Assembly (NCBI RefSeq): GCF_003185915.1
Contig: NZ_QHLZ01000016.1
Span: forward strand, 1 to 62,082
Source: Arthrobacter psychrochitiniphilus
Lineage (GTDB): Bacteria; Actinomycetota; Actinomycetes; Actinomycetales; Micrococcaceae
Length of the DNA: 62,082 bases
Direction of reading: 5' to 3'
Part shown: one piece after another, positions 34,723 through 42,553 of the stretch
Position numbering within the stretch: position 1 is the first letter of the stretch
Layout: the number at the start of each line of letters is the position of its first letter
Program-made: the position numbers and the translations under genes
Notes under the pieces: model-generated
Seen by the model: the letters and a program-made list of their open reading frames with translations, nothing else
Databases searched by the model: none
Told to the model about the DNA's origin: nothing

Positions 34723-34974
34723 GTGTCGAAACAAATAGCGAAGATCCATTCACCGTCTGATCTAGGGATGGCTTTGCAGCAGGCGAGGCTGGCCGCAGGG
34801 ATGTCCCAGAGGGAGCTTTCCGCGCGGACGGGCGTCACGCAGAGCGCTATCAGCAATCTGGAGTCCGAGACCTATACCCTCTACGCGGAAAGGCTTTTTA
34901 AGCTCTTTCGCGAATGCGGTGTGACCGTCACCGCGGAGTGGGACGACAGTACTGAAAGTGGAGAACCTCAATGA
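34723..34974 (+). CDS. hipB: HipB-like XRE antitoxin
   Basis: 83 aa, GTG start with GAAGG upstream. An XRE helix-turn-helix fills residues 13-65 (LGMALQQARLAAGMSQRELS, then GVTQSAISNLES). It is expected to bind HipA and the tandem operators at 34644-34688, repressing its own operon. The stop overlaps the hipA ATG by four bases. Small and typical for HipB; the C-terminal tail is short and acidic. Confidence 0.9.
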   Translation: MSKQIAKIHSPSDLGMALQQARLAAGMSQRELSARTGVTQSAISNLESETYTLYAERLFKLFRECGVTVTAEWDDSTESGEPQ

Positions 34975-36215
34975 GACTCCATGTTGAGTTGAGCGGGCAG
35001 TTCATTGGGGAGCTGAGCGGTGACGAGCGCACATTCGACTTCACACCGGCACGCACGGCTATCGATCATTTCGGGGTGGGCAGCCGGGCCTTATCCGTCG
35101 CTATGCCCTTCGTCGCGCGGCCAAACAGGGCGCACTCATCGCGGAGGCGGAACTTCTTCGAGGAACTCCTCCCGGAAGGAGACCAGCTTGAGTTCATGCT
35201 GGCGATGGCCGGGCTGCGCAGGCGCGATACTTTGGCGTTCTTGGCCCGGTTCGGGCGCGACATCGCGGGCGCGCTTCAGATATGGGACGCTGACAATCCT
35301 ACGGAGCCACAGACACCCGAAGCCCGGCCGGTGTCGGAGGAGGACGTGCACGTCCTGCTGACTGAGCGCGCCGCGAACCCGCTCGCTAACTCCGGCGTTC
35401 TGGGCAAGACGTCACTCGCCGGCGTGCAGCCGAAGATTGTTCTTGCCCACCTGAACGGCGGGTGGCACCAAGTCTTCGGCGGGTTCCCGTCGACGCACAT
35501 CGTGAAGCCGATAGTTTCAAGTCGGCCCACGGAAATATTCGATGAAGAGTACGGAGCGCGCTTCACCCGTGCGCTTGGCATTGCCAACTTTGACACGCAT
35601 CTTGCAAACTTTGGCGGAACCGATGCGCTCGTTATCCAACGGTTCGACCGTGATCTTGCAGTTCCCGGCGGGAGGGTTCACCAAGAAGACTTCAACCAGG
35701 TCCTCGGAGCCGCCAGGAACCAGAAATACCAGGCGTACGGCGGCATCGTGAATCTGAAGCGCATCGCTGAAGTACTGAGAACTCACGGTCAGGCACACGA
35801 TATGCGGAAGCTTGCCGTCATCACAACCCTCGGCGTCGTCATCTCAAACCTCGACATGCACGCGAAGAACCTGGGTCTTCTTCACTATGCCGATGGGCAC
35901 ATTGCATTGGCGCCAGCGTATGACTTTGTACCTCATGGTCTTCGCGAAGGGTTGGATGGGCAGCTGGCCCTCGCTGTGAACAAGAAGTACTTGCACGCGA
36001 CCGTCACCAAGGACGATCTCGTCCTCGAGTTCAGTTCGTGGGGTCTGCGCGGCACTAAAGACATCGTCAACGACACGCTTGAACAGGTGCAAGTCATTGC
36101 CGCTAGGGAGGAACCCGTTACTCAGGCGGCGCCAGGATTGGCAGAGAATGCTAGTGCGACTGTGCAGCATCTGCTCGACGGACGTGCCGCGGGCGCAATG
36201 GAAATAGGGTCGTGA
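34971..36215 (+). CDS. hipA: HipA-like Ser/Thr kinase toxin
   Basis: 414 aa. HipA N-terminal domain (about 1-100), then the P-loop-like SLAGVQPKIVL near residue 150, the catalytic-loop motif NLDMHAKN near 294 and the metal-binding YDF motif in LAPAYDFVPHG. E. coli HipA phosphorylates glutamyl-tRNA synthetase and causes persistence; the target here is not known. Translationally coupled to hipB. Together they fill the interval after repeat 34474. Confidence 0.92.
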   Translation: MRLHVELSGQFIGELSGDERTFDFTPARTAIDHFGVGSRALSVAMPFVARPNRAHSSRRRNFFEELLPEGDQLEFMLAMAGLRRRDTLAFLARFGRDIAGALQIWDADNPTEPQTPEARPVSEEDVHVLLTERAANPLANSGVLGKTSLAGVQPKIVLAHLNGGWHQVFGGFPSTHIVKPIVSSRPTEIFDEEYGARFTRALGIANFDTHLANFGGTDALVIQRFDRDLAVPGGRVHQEDFNQVLGAARNQKYQAYGGIVNLKRIAEVLRTHGQAHDMRKLAVITTLGVVISNLDMHAKNLGLLHYADGHIALAPAYDFVPHGLREGLDGQLALAVNKKYLHATVTKDDLVLEFSSWGLRGTKDIVNDTLEQVQVIAAREEPVTQAAPGLAENASATVQHLLDGRAAGAMEIGS

Positions 36216-36316
36216 CAATCAACGACGAGAGATTTATGCGCTAGCGCCAGCATGCGGTTTCGGACTTACATGCCTCGTTCGGCTCTCCTTGGATCAGGCC
36301 TTCAGCCCAGGCCACC

Positions 36317-36350
36317 AACGTGTTCCGTCCAAGGTTGGGTTACCGGATGA
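36317..36350 (+). repeat. Possible degenerate array repeat
   Basis: GTGTTCCGTCCAAGGTTGGG combines a TTCCG and an AAGGTT piece in the right place between hipA and the next gene, but neither half is convincing. Confidence 0.3.
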
Positions 36351-36351
36351 C

Positions 36352-36807
36352 TTATCTGTGCGTCAGTTCCTCGGTGAGGTGGCGATTCCGTGTTTCAATC
36401 ATTTTTCGCATATAGCGGGCCAGGACCAGCTTCTCAACGAGTAGCCCGACGGGGCCGAAGGGTGCCGCGAACTCTATGCGATCAATCATCGTGGTCCCCT
36501 TCGCATCCTGGCTGAACTCATGGATATGACGGAACGACTTAAACGGGCCCTTAACCTGTTCATCAACGAAGGAGTCAGGCGCCTCCATTTGTGTGATCCG
36601 GCTTGTCATCCGCAGCGGAAGACCGAAATGCCACGCACGCCACGTCACCTCTTCTCCCAACGAAATGAGTCCCGAGGTGACACCAGCGACAGCTTTTTCA
36701 CGGGAGTGCGCCATCGAGTCCTTATGCGCGTCAATGCTGCGCGCCAAATCAAAAAGCTGCGCTTTTGGCAAGCTGGATGGTGTCGTGCATTCGAACGAAA
36801 CGGCCAT
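36352..36807 (-). CDS. SRPBCC-fold (START/polyketide cyclase-like) protein
   Basis: 151 aa. Overall order fits the SRPBCC hydrophobic-cavity fold: an opening strand MAVSFECTTPSSLPKAQLFD, a central WRAWHFGLPLRMTSRITQME, a FRHIHEFSQDAKGTTMIDRI strand pair and a C-terminal helix (VGLLVEKLVLARYMRKMIET). Ligand unknown; members bind or modify small hydrophobic compounds. Sole gene between hipA and the long repeat at 36939, facing against it. Confidence 0.75.
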   Translation of the reverse strand: MAVSFECTTPSSLPKAQLFDLARSIDAHKDSMAHSREKAVAGVTSGLISLGEEVTWRAWHFGLPLRMTSRITQMEAPDSFVDEQVKGPFKSFRHIHEFSQDAKGTTMIDRIEFAAPFGPVGLLVEKLVLARYMRKMIETRNRHLTEELTHR

Positions 36808-36938
36808 GATCAGAGTATGTCAGGTAGTTCCGTCTTTGCCCGTATCGCCGGGCAACCACTGGCAAACCGCCATAGAAGCGGCTCCCCGTGGCATGAGATA
36901 CCCACCCAGCAGCTGGATGCCTGGAACACCACGAGGTT

Positions 36939-37058
36939 GCCCCGCGGAGGGTTCCCCTCTGGAACTGCCATGGCAGGACTTTTCGGCTCCCGCGTGCGCC
37001 TGAATCCGTAGGCCGGTATCCGACCGTCTTGCGGGACGAGTTGCTAATGTCTACGAGG
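36939..37058 (+). repeat. Array repeat, long form
   Basis: GCCCCGCGGAGGGTTCC 36939-36955, GGAAC 36961-36965, then TGGCAGGACTTTTCGGCTCC, a changed middle, and CTTGCGGGAC ending at 37037. GTCTACGAGG replaces the usual GTCTATACGG, so the -10-like box is lost; the next gene faces the other way. Confidence 0.9.
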
Positions 37059-37123
37059 AACCGTCAAACAGGATGTTTTCCGAGGTAGATTCCGATCTAG
37101 AAGAAGTCCGGTCGTGGCCTTAG

Positions 37124-37795
37124 CTATCCGCTGACTATCGAGATATTCGGGCCGAGATCTACTCGGGATTTCCCCGCCAGCGGTTCGATCTGAACGGTGA
37201 GGGGCCCGCGAGCCGGCTTGGATACCTTGGTGGGGAACCAGAGCCGTTCCTGCTGCACAACGATCAGGAGTCCATCGTGGCTGCCCATCGAGGTGAAGGT
37301 GCTGGACCGATCGTAGTAGGTGGGGATGGCCAACTCTTCGGAGAGCGTGGCCACAGTGTCCAGCACGTCGTCTACACCAATCCCGACTTCGCTGATGGAC
37401 AGCATGTGCGGGCTTTCGCCCGTGCCGGGAACCGTGGACGCATCGGCGTCGCGGGCGATGTACTCCAGGATGATTCCTTCGGGTCCCAATAAATACAGGG
37501 AACGGGATTTCCACTCTTTCGAACCGAGGATGACCTCCGAGCCGTCTGCCTGGAGCAGGGAGACACGACGGGCCAACCACGTGTGGGCCAGTTCAAACTC
37601 CGAGGGAGGGACTCCGAAGGCGAGGTGATGGACACCGTCAAAACTCTCCCCGGTACTCAGCCTCAGTCGGCTGGAGCCGATGGTGACCTCCGCGCCAGCG
37701 GGTGTCGCTTCGACAGGCAGCAGAAGAACGTCGCGGTAGAACTGCACGGCCTTTTCGAGGTCGCGGACGGTGATGGAGACGTTGAGGATTTTCAT
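37124..37795 (-). CDS. VOC (glyoxalase/bleomycin-resistance) family protein
   Basis: 223 aa with two VOC modules. The first opens KILNVSITVRDLEKAVQFYRD with HHLAFGV and a closing Glu (IILEYI) as metal-site candidates. The second (SISEVGIGVDDVLDTVATLS) is less complete. GAAGGAAG precedes the ATG. It lies divergent to soxR across a 365-bp gap with a SoxR-like palindrome, so redox-controlled detoxification is a reasonable guess; substrate unknown. Confidence 0.85.
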   Translation of the reverse strand: MKILNVSITVRDLEKAVQFYRDVLLLPVEATPAGAEVTIGSSRLRLSTGESFDGVHHLAFGVPPSEFELAHTWLARRVSLLQADGSEVILGSKEWKSRSLYLLGPEGIILEYIARDADASTVPGTGESPHMLSISEVGIGVDDVLDTVATLSEELAIPTYYDRSSTFTSMGSHDGLLIVVQQERLWFPTKVSKPARGPLTVQIEPLAGKSRVDLGPNISIVSG

Positions 37796-38113
37796 TCCGG
37801 AACTTCCTTCTCTTGGAAATGGGTCCTAGCAGGATGCGTGCGGGGTCAGATGATTCTCGAGCCAAAACTTCCGGCCATCAGCATCTGGGGTGATTCGTGT
37901 GGCCGCGCGATGCTCGCCGTCCGACTTGGGGCTGTTCCTTCGCGGAGCCGTTTCCTCAGGAGCCTCAATCTTCGGCGTTGTTCGCGGGCGGAGTTTGCGC
38001 TCTGCACTAAAGCTTGTTCCCCGTCCCCCGTAGTGGTGGCTTCGCATTCGCCGTGGATCGATATGGCAGTCATGGTTTTCCTTGTGTTCGAGGGCGTACG
38101 CACCATGGAACTA

Positions 38114-38137
38114 GGTAAAGCTAGCTTGAGGTCAAGC
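38114..38137. promoter_or_regulatory. SoxR/MerR-type operator
   Basis: The core AAGCTAGCTT is a perfect palindrome within GGTAAAGCTAGCTTGAGG; one half matches the CTTGAGG of known SoxR boxes. Read on the minus strand, TTGACC stands as a -35 box just before it. It lies 24 bp upstream of the soxR ATG. The 300 bp between it and the VOC gene contain no gene I can support, only short frames. Confidence 0.55.
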
Positions 38138-38160
38138 CGGTGGCATGCAAACATGAGCAC

Positions 38161-38631
38161 ATGACCACCGCCATACCCAGAAGCATGCTGCCCATCGGTG
38201 AGATTGCGAGCAGGGCAGGCTTGTCGGTGCCCACCGTGAGGTATTACGAGTCACGCAACCTGATCACCTCTGAACGAACCGCGGGCAACAAGCGTCTCTT
38301 TCGTCGCTACACCCTACGGCGTCTGGCCGTCATTGCCGCTGGACAACGGGTAGGGCTGACCCTCGCCGAGATTGCGGAAGCGCTGGCCGAGCTGCCGCCA
38401 GACAGGGCCCCGACCCAGGACGATTGGCATCAGCTCAGCACGCACTGGGCGCAAATGGTGGCACGACGAATCCGTCAGCTGGAAAAACTCCAGGGATCAC
38501 TCGATGACTGCATCGGCTGCGGTTGCCTCTCCCTCAAAAAATGCCACCTCTTCAACCCCCAAGACGAGGCGGCATCCGAAGGCCCGGGGTCGCGTTGGAT
38601 TCGTAAGAGTATGGAATACGACGAAGAATAA
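38161..38631 (+). CDS. soxR: Redox-sensitive regulator SoxR
   Basis: 156 aa from ATG 38161. MerR-type winged helix-turn-helix at about 11-50 (IGEIASRAGLSVPTVRYYES), dimerisation helix 86-115, and the [2Fe-2S] ligand cluster C117-I-G-C120-G-C122-x5-C128, exact for SoxR. In actinobacteria SoxR responds to redox-active compounds and controls a few oxidoreductase genes. A SoxR-like palindrome lies in the upstream gap, between it and the VOC gene. Confidence 0.95.
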   Translation: MTTAIPRSMLPIGEIASRAGLSVPTVRYYESRNLITSERTAGNKRLFRRYTLRRLAVIAAGQRVGLTLAEIAEALAELPPDRAPTQDDWHQLSTHWAQMVARRIRQLEKLQGSLDDCIGCGCLSLKKCHLFNPQDEAASEGPGSRWIRKSMEYDEE

Positions 38632-38692
38632 GTTACTTGCTGTTGAACGCTGTCTCCTGATGCCATCGCATTGACCGTTCCGGCGCGATGGT

Positions 38693-38723
38693 GTCTCGCA
38701 GGCCGTTCCTCAATTGAAATTCG
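38693..38723 (+). repeat. Array repeat, short form
   Basis: GTCTCGCAGGCCGTTCC, core 38705-38709; arm reduced to TTCCTCAATTGAAA. Confidence 0.75.
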
Positions 38724-38766
38724 TGGGCCTCTGACGAATGCTTAGCCGCGCACGTAGAGTGTGCTC

Positions 38767-39069
38767 ATGGGCACGAAAAACCTGAAGGTCACTGGCGTTG
38801 ACCCTCGATATGTCAGCGAGGAAGAGCCCCGTCCCGTATATAGGGTGGACTTCTGGGACGAAACCCGCGCCAGCTACGAGAACCGTCTGGAGAACGCGGA
38901 AAGCATTGACGATGTCCTGGCGTGGGCAGAAGCTAACCGTCGTGGACGCTACGTCGTGATCTGGGTCGAGTACAGCTACGAAGGCGGCACCGGCATGGCT
39001 CGGCTGCGCGGATGGGAACCAACACAGGAGGGCTCACCCTCGGCTCAGGACCCCTTCTTCCTGCAATGA
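38767..39069 (+). CDS. Hypothetical protein
   Basis: 100 aa from ATG 38767 (GTAGAG upstream). Soluble, acidic: a strand YRVDFWDETRASYENRLENA, a helix SIDDVLAWAEANR, and a strand RYVVIWVEYSYEGGTGMARL ending with disordered sequence. The helix-strand pattern is seen in many small accessory or immunity proteins. Not recognised. Sole gene between repeats 38693 and 39123. Confidence 0.6.
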   Translation: MGTKNLKVTGVDPRYVSEEEPRPVYRVDFWDETRASYENRLENAESIDDVLAWAEANRRGRYVVIWVEYSYEGGTGMARLRGWEPTQEGSPSAQDPFFLQ

Positions 39070-39122
39070 CTGCACAGTCATGCTGACCTTCGACAAAAAG
39101 AAACACGCTCCTGCCCACTATC

Positions 39123-39222
39123 GTGCCCGCTCAGCGTTCCCCTCTGGAACTGCCATTGTGCGACTTTTCGGCCCCAGCGCGCACGTGAAGCACCGGGTCG
39201 GTCTCCGACGGCTGTGTGAGAC
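39123..39222 (+). repeat. Array repeat, long form
   Basis: GTGCCCGCTCAGCGTTCC, core 39136-39140, GGAAC 39146-39150, GTGCGACTTTTCGGCCCC, then TCGGTCTCCGACGGC as last hairpin. The 3' arm is TGTGTGAGAC. The next gene starts eight bases after it. Confidence 0.9.
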
Positions 39223-39229
39223 TTGGAAG

Positions 39230-39634
39230 GTGGACGAAGATCTAGAGGGTTCCCTGCACCATGTCGAGCTCTGGGTGCCCAACCTTGAACGCGCCAAGGA
39301 TGAATGGGGTTGGATGCTGACGCGTCTAGGGTACTCGCCGGATCAGAATTGGGATCAAGGAATTAGTTGGCGGCGAGGTACCACCTATATAGTCGCCGAG
39401 GAATCCCCAGCGCTGACCAGCAGAGAGCATCAACGAACAGCGCCGGGATTGAATCACTTGGCATTTCATGCTGGAAGTGAAGAAAAGGTCGATGCTCTGA
39501 CGGCGGACAGCCAGCTCCACGGTTGGCAGCCGTTATTTGCAGAGAAGTACCCCCACGCTGGCGGTCCTGAAAACTACGCTGCCTACCTAGTGAATTCCGA
39601 CGGCTTCGAAGTCGAACTCATAGCCACTAAATGA
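39230..39634 (+). CDS. VOC family protein
   Basis: 134 aa. One VOC module: LHHVELWVPNLERAKDEWGW with the first metal His, LNHLAFHAGSEEKVDAL with the second, and FEVELIA with the closing Glu. Members include glyoxalases, dioxygenases and antibiotic-binding proteins; substrate unknown. GTG 39230 is preferred because it fits the fold; the frame is open upstream through the repeat. Its start lies immediately downstream of the long repeat, the tightest repeat-gene junction in the array. Confidence 0.8.
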   Translation: MDEDLEGSLHHVELWVPNLERAKDEWGWMLTRLGYSPDQNWDQGISWRRGTTYIVAEESPALTSREHQRTAPGLNHLAFHAGSEEKVDALTADSQLHGWQPLFAEKYPHAGGPENYAAYLVNSDGFEVELIATK

Positions 39635-39654
39635 TCCATATCTGTTCCACCTAT

Positions 39655-39790
39655 GCACGATAGACGTTCCCCTGTGGAACACCATGAGCGCGGGGACTTC
39701 AGCGGTGCCGTCTAAGCCAAAAGGACCCGTGAACCGACCGGCTTACGGGACAGTTTTGTTTCGTCTATGCGCGACACCACTTGCGGGACG
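39655..39790 (+). repeat. Array repeat, long form
   Basis: Core 39666-39670 with perfect GGAAC at 39676-39680. The 3' part GACCGGCTTACGGGAC ends at 39751, followed by CGTCTATGCGCGACACCACT and a second TTGCGGGACGG (39781-39790). The middle is diverged. GGAGAATCTCCCGACTC further on (39851-39867) also follows the 23928 copy. Confidence 0.85.
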
Positions 39791-39963
39791 GCTTTGACTG
39801 CACCCGACGGAAATGGGACGCCCATATTTTCCGCAGCCGAGTGTTGATTCAGGAGAATCTCCCGACTCGTAACCATGCATTGAGCTCTCGCCTGCTTGCC
39901 ATCCTATGCACCGAACTTTGCCCACTGCCCCAAAGCCGTGAAGATGAATTGTTCCGACTGGGG

Positions 39964-40281
39964 TCAGGGGCCAGAGGTGAACTTGTCGGTATTGATGTGC
40001 TCAGTTAGCGCTACGCTGCTCTCAGCAGTTGTCGGTCGACCAAGCAGCAACGATTGATATGTGTCCGCCGCTCCGACAACCGGCGAGAACGCAGTCCGAA
40101 TCTTCTTTCCGCGCATGGTCCGGATCAGCCTGAATACAATTCCGAGGGCTATAGCAATCCAAAGCGCTGCAGAGGCCCCAGCAACAACAATTCTTGCCCC
40201 ATCGGATTCAACAAAAGAATAGATGGCTATCGCAACGAGTGCCAAGATACACCCAATTACCATCAACACTTTTGACTTCAT
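39964..40281 (-). CDS. Small hypothetical membrane protein
   Basis: 105 aa from ATG 40281, with GGTGGGGG upstream. Two hydrophobic helices (VLMVIGCILALVAIAIYSF and IVVAGASAALWIAIALGIVF) are followed by a cytoplasmic basic and then polar tail. Not recognised. Only gene between repeats 39655 and 40515; the 230 bp upstream of it hold nothing I can identify. Confidence 0.65.
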   Translation of the reverse strand: MKSKVLMVIGCILALVAIAIYSFVESDGARIVVAGASAALWIAIALGIVFRLIRTMRGKKIRTAFSPVVGAADTYQSLLLGRPTTAESSVALTEHINTDKFTSGP

Positions 40282-40514
40282 GGCCCCCACCCCATCCACC
40301 CCATCGATTTCTGTAAGACTACAAGGGGAAATTTTGCTTGAACAGGGTCCATCATTCCTCGCCAGAACTCAACTCACCGCTTGAAATGCCTGGGGAGACT
40401 TCCTGCGGATCGGAAAGCAATGGCTTCAGGTCAACGATGTTGACTGATCCGAGCCGGACTCGTTGAGAATGAGCCGGCCACACCCAAAACGGTATCTACC
40501 ACTGGTCGCAGACT

Positions 40515-40650
40515 GTGCCTCACTTAGCGTTCCCCTCTGGAGCTGCCATGGAGAGACTTTTCAGCTCCAGCGCCCGCATGATTCCACGGGCCGGTGTCCG
40601 ACCGGCTTATGGGACGGTCCGAAATGCGTATCCGGACGGACCCCTTGCGG
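40515..40650 (+). repeat. Array repeat, long form
   Basis: Core 40529-40533 with GGAGC as partner (40539-40543); the whole leader to CCGGTGTCCGACCGGC is nearly identical to 23928. The 3' arm is TTATGGGAC and the -10-like box TATCCG, then CCCCTTGCGG. The 5' heptamer is replaced by GTGCCTC. Confidence 0.92.
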
Positions 40651-40816
40651 GTGCTTCTTGCGAGGATGGGACGGTGGGCGATCGGCCACCCGCATGGAAG
40701 ACCGAGGGTATTTTCCAGAAAGCGAGCTCTTGTGTAACGCTAAGGGAAACGGCTAGATTCATGTCGTCGGTGATTATTGATAGCGATCGTCACGACACAT
40801 AGGGCAGGGGGACCCC

Positions 40817-41314
40817 ATGAAGATCTGTAAGTTTTGTACTTTGATTGCTGCCATCCTGATGGCAGTAGTTTTCGGGATGTCAGGCCAGGCAGCGTCCGCT
40901 TCATCGCTCACGTCGGAAACAACGGTAGGCGTCACCACCGTTGCCGCGCCCCAGGTTCAAAACAGGGTCATGGTGGCGGCGGCAGAATACAGACCGTTTA
41001 CGTCGGCGAATTTTCGGTACAACCTGATCCAGCGAACCGGTTACGACCCCGGGTCGCGGTGCCAGGAGCACCACACCATGCCCGAGGCCTTCAGTACGTA
41101 CTTCGGCGCCAAGGGAATTCTGATCCACGACCCGAGCTTCGGTTTGTGGTGGGGTTCGGCTGCTGGGGTGGCCAACAACCACTCCGATCTTTCCGCCGCG
41201 TACAACCGTGACTGGCAGAGATGGATTGACCAGAACCTGAACGCGACGAAGGCAACCGTGCTTCAGTTCAACACGTCGATTACGGCCGTTTACGCGAGGT
41301 ACGTCCGTTGCTGA
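40817..41314 (+). CDS. Secreted HH-type nuclease toxin candidate
   Basis: 165 aa. Sec-type signal peptide with likely cleavage after AASA (residues 25-29). The mature C-terminal half has EHHTMPEAF (H85, H86), NNH (N121, H122) and YNRDWQRW, matching the layout of AHH/GHH-type HNH endonucleases found in polymorphic toxins. Such toxins normally end a large delivery protein; here a signal peptide leads straight to the toxin domain. The next gene overlaps it and is probably its immunity protein. Confidence 0.65.
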   Translation: MKICKFCTLIAAILMAVVFGMSGQAASASSLTSETTVGVTTVAAPQVQNRVMVAAAEYRPFTSANFRYNLIQRTGYDPGSRCQEHHTMPEAFSTYFGAKGILIHDPSFGLWWGSAAGVANNHSDLSAAYNRDWQRWIDQNLNATKATVLQFNTSITAVYARYVRC

Positions 41315-41835
41315 AAGGTGAGAGCTTGTCCGAGTGGTTTCGCATAGAGGCTAGATCAAAACGCAACGACGTGTGGCTCGGCGTCTGCGGACAAGGTAAG
41401 CCGAAGATCACCGGAGATCCCTGGTACATGCCCGACGGTGTCACCAGTGTCTACCCGTTCATCGTGGACTGGCGTCCTGAAGAACTTCCGTTCCCGGTAT
41501 GGCTTGCTCCCTATAACGGAGGCAAGAAGTTCGGTGACCTGCTGTGGACCGGTGGGAACGCGTTGAAGATTGCCTCCACTCGTTTCATCGAGGCACTTCG
41601 CGCCGCTGAGGTCACCGGTTACCGAACCTTCGCGGTCGAGGTTCGAGACCACGCCGGCTCGCCTGTCGAGGGATACATCGGCTTCGCGACCGATCCGTTC
41701 CCGGGGTCTGACATCCAGAACATCTACGGCCAGACGGTTCAGAACTATGTTTTCATCGCCACTCAGCGTGTCGTCGAGGCATTGTACGATCACGGAGTTG
41801 ACCAGCTGGAGATCAGCCCCTACACCCCCGACTGA
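41308..41835 (+). CDS. Probable immunity protein
   Basis: 175 aa, TTG start overlapping the toxin gene by seven bases; TTG 41326 (GGTGAG just upstream) is an alternative. The pattern SVYPFIVDWRPEELPFPVW, LKIASTRFIEALRAAEVTGY and YGFATDP-like end recalls DUF1629/Imm-type proteins that neutralise neighbouring toxins. No signal peptide, so it should stay in the cytoplasm. The assignment comes from gene order and a weak family resemblance. Confidence 0.6.
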   Translation: MLKGESLSEWFRIEARSKRNDVWLGVCGQGKPKITGDPWYMPDGVTSVYPFIVDWRPEELPFPVWLAPYNGGKKFGDLLWTGGNALKIASTRFIEALRAAEVTGYRTFAVEVRDHAGSPVEGYIGFATDPFPGSDIQNIYGQTVQNYVFIATQRVVEALYDHGVDQLEISPYTPD

Positions 41836-42057
41836 CGTCGGACCCCTCGCGCAGAGAACGAATCGCGCAAGCACAACCTGGTGTCGGACCACGCACCAGC
41901 CTCAGGCGCCGCGGCCACAAGAGGACGAGACTATCGAATCCATTAGAGACTTGTGCCGATCGGCGCCAAATTAGCGATGCTGGATCTTGAAAGAATTGCC
42001 GAGACAACGAGTAGCTTTCGGATCCATTAGTCGGTTCGAAACAATTCTGGCGAACCC

Positions 42058-42089
42058 TGTCCGCAGGAGGTTCGACTTGCGGTCACCTG
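42058..42089 (+). repeat. Array repeat, short form
   Basis: GTCCGCAGGAGGTTCG with core 42070-42074; AGGTTCG...CGGTCACCT extends the stem. The only copy whose core ends in CG. The 220 bp before it, after the immunity gene, contain no gene. Confidence 0.75.
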
Positions 42090-42142
42090 TAGGAGCGCCA
42101 GCTTGTTTGTGGCTGTACGGCGATCCTATGACAACAGGGCAC

Positions 42143-42457
42143 TTAGACGCCGCTGCCGATGGCCTTGCTGAGCTCGGCGATGGTCTGCTCATTGCGTCGG
42201 TAGTGAGAGAACTGGCCGATGCGGGTACAGATCACAAGATCCGCGCGTTGCAACGTCGCCATGAACTGCGAGGCGGTGGATTGGGAAACTTCCGCACGAG
42301 CCTGGATGTGCTTCAAACACACCCCAGCTTCCTCCGCTGGCCGATCTTGCGGCGGAAACGAATCTCCGTCCTTGAGCCAGCCCAGAATCTCCAAGCGAGT
42401 TGGGTGACCGAGGGCCTTGAACGCGCTCACCAGTTGATCGTCATTTAGTTCTCCCAT
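42143..42457 (-). CDS. ArsR-family transcriptional regulator
   Basis: 104 aa winged helix-turn-helix: FKALGHPTRLEILGWLKDG, then VCLKHIQARAEVSQSTASQF and a beta wing (LVICTRIGQFSHYRRNEQ). The HTH contains one Cys but no ELCVCDL metal site, so the inducer is probably not a metal. It diverges from the SDR gene at 42554; two ATCGTA/TACGAT palindromes in the gap are its likely operators. Confidence 0.88.
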   Translation of the reverse strand: MGELNDDQLVSAFKALGHPTRLEILGWLKDGDSFPPQDRPAEEAGVCLKHIQARAEVSQSTASQFMATLQRADLVICTRIGQFSHYRRNEQTIAELSKAIGSGV

Positions 42458-42476
42458 GCCTCCAGCATACCTCCAG

Positions 42477-42541
42477 ATCGTAATATCGCGATCCTACGAT
42501 TATGTGATACTACTTAGATCGTTAAATCACGTTTTTACGAT
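42477..42541. promoter_or_regulatory. Two palindromic operators between arsR-type gene and SDR gene
   Basis: ATCGTA (42477-42482) with TACGAT (42495-42500), and ATCGT (42518-42522) with ACGAT (42537-42541), each an inverted repeat with a 12-14 nt centre. The position fits repression of both divergent genes. Confidence 0.6.
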
Positions 42542-42553
42542 GAAAGGAATTTC

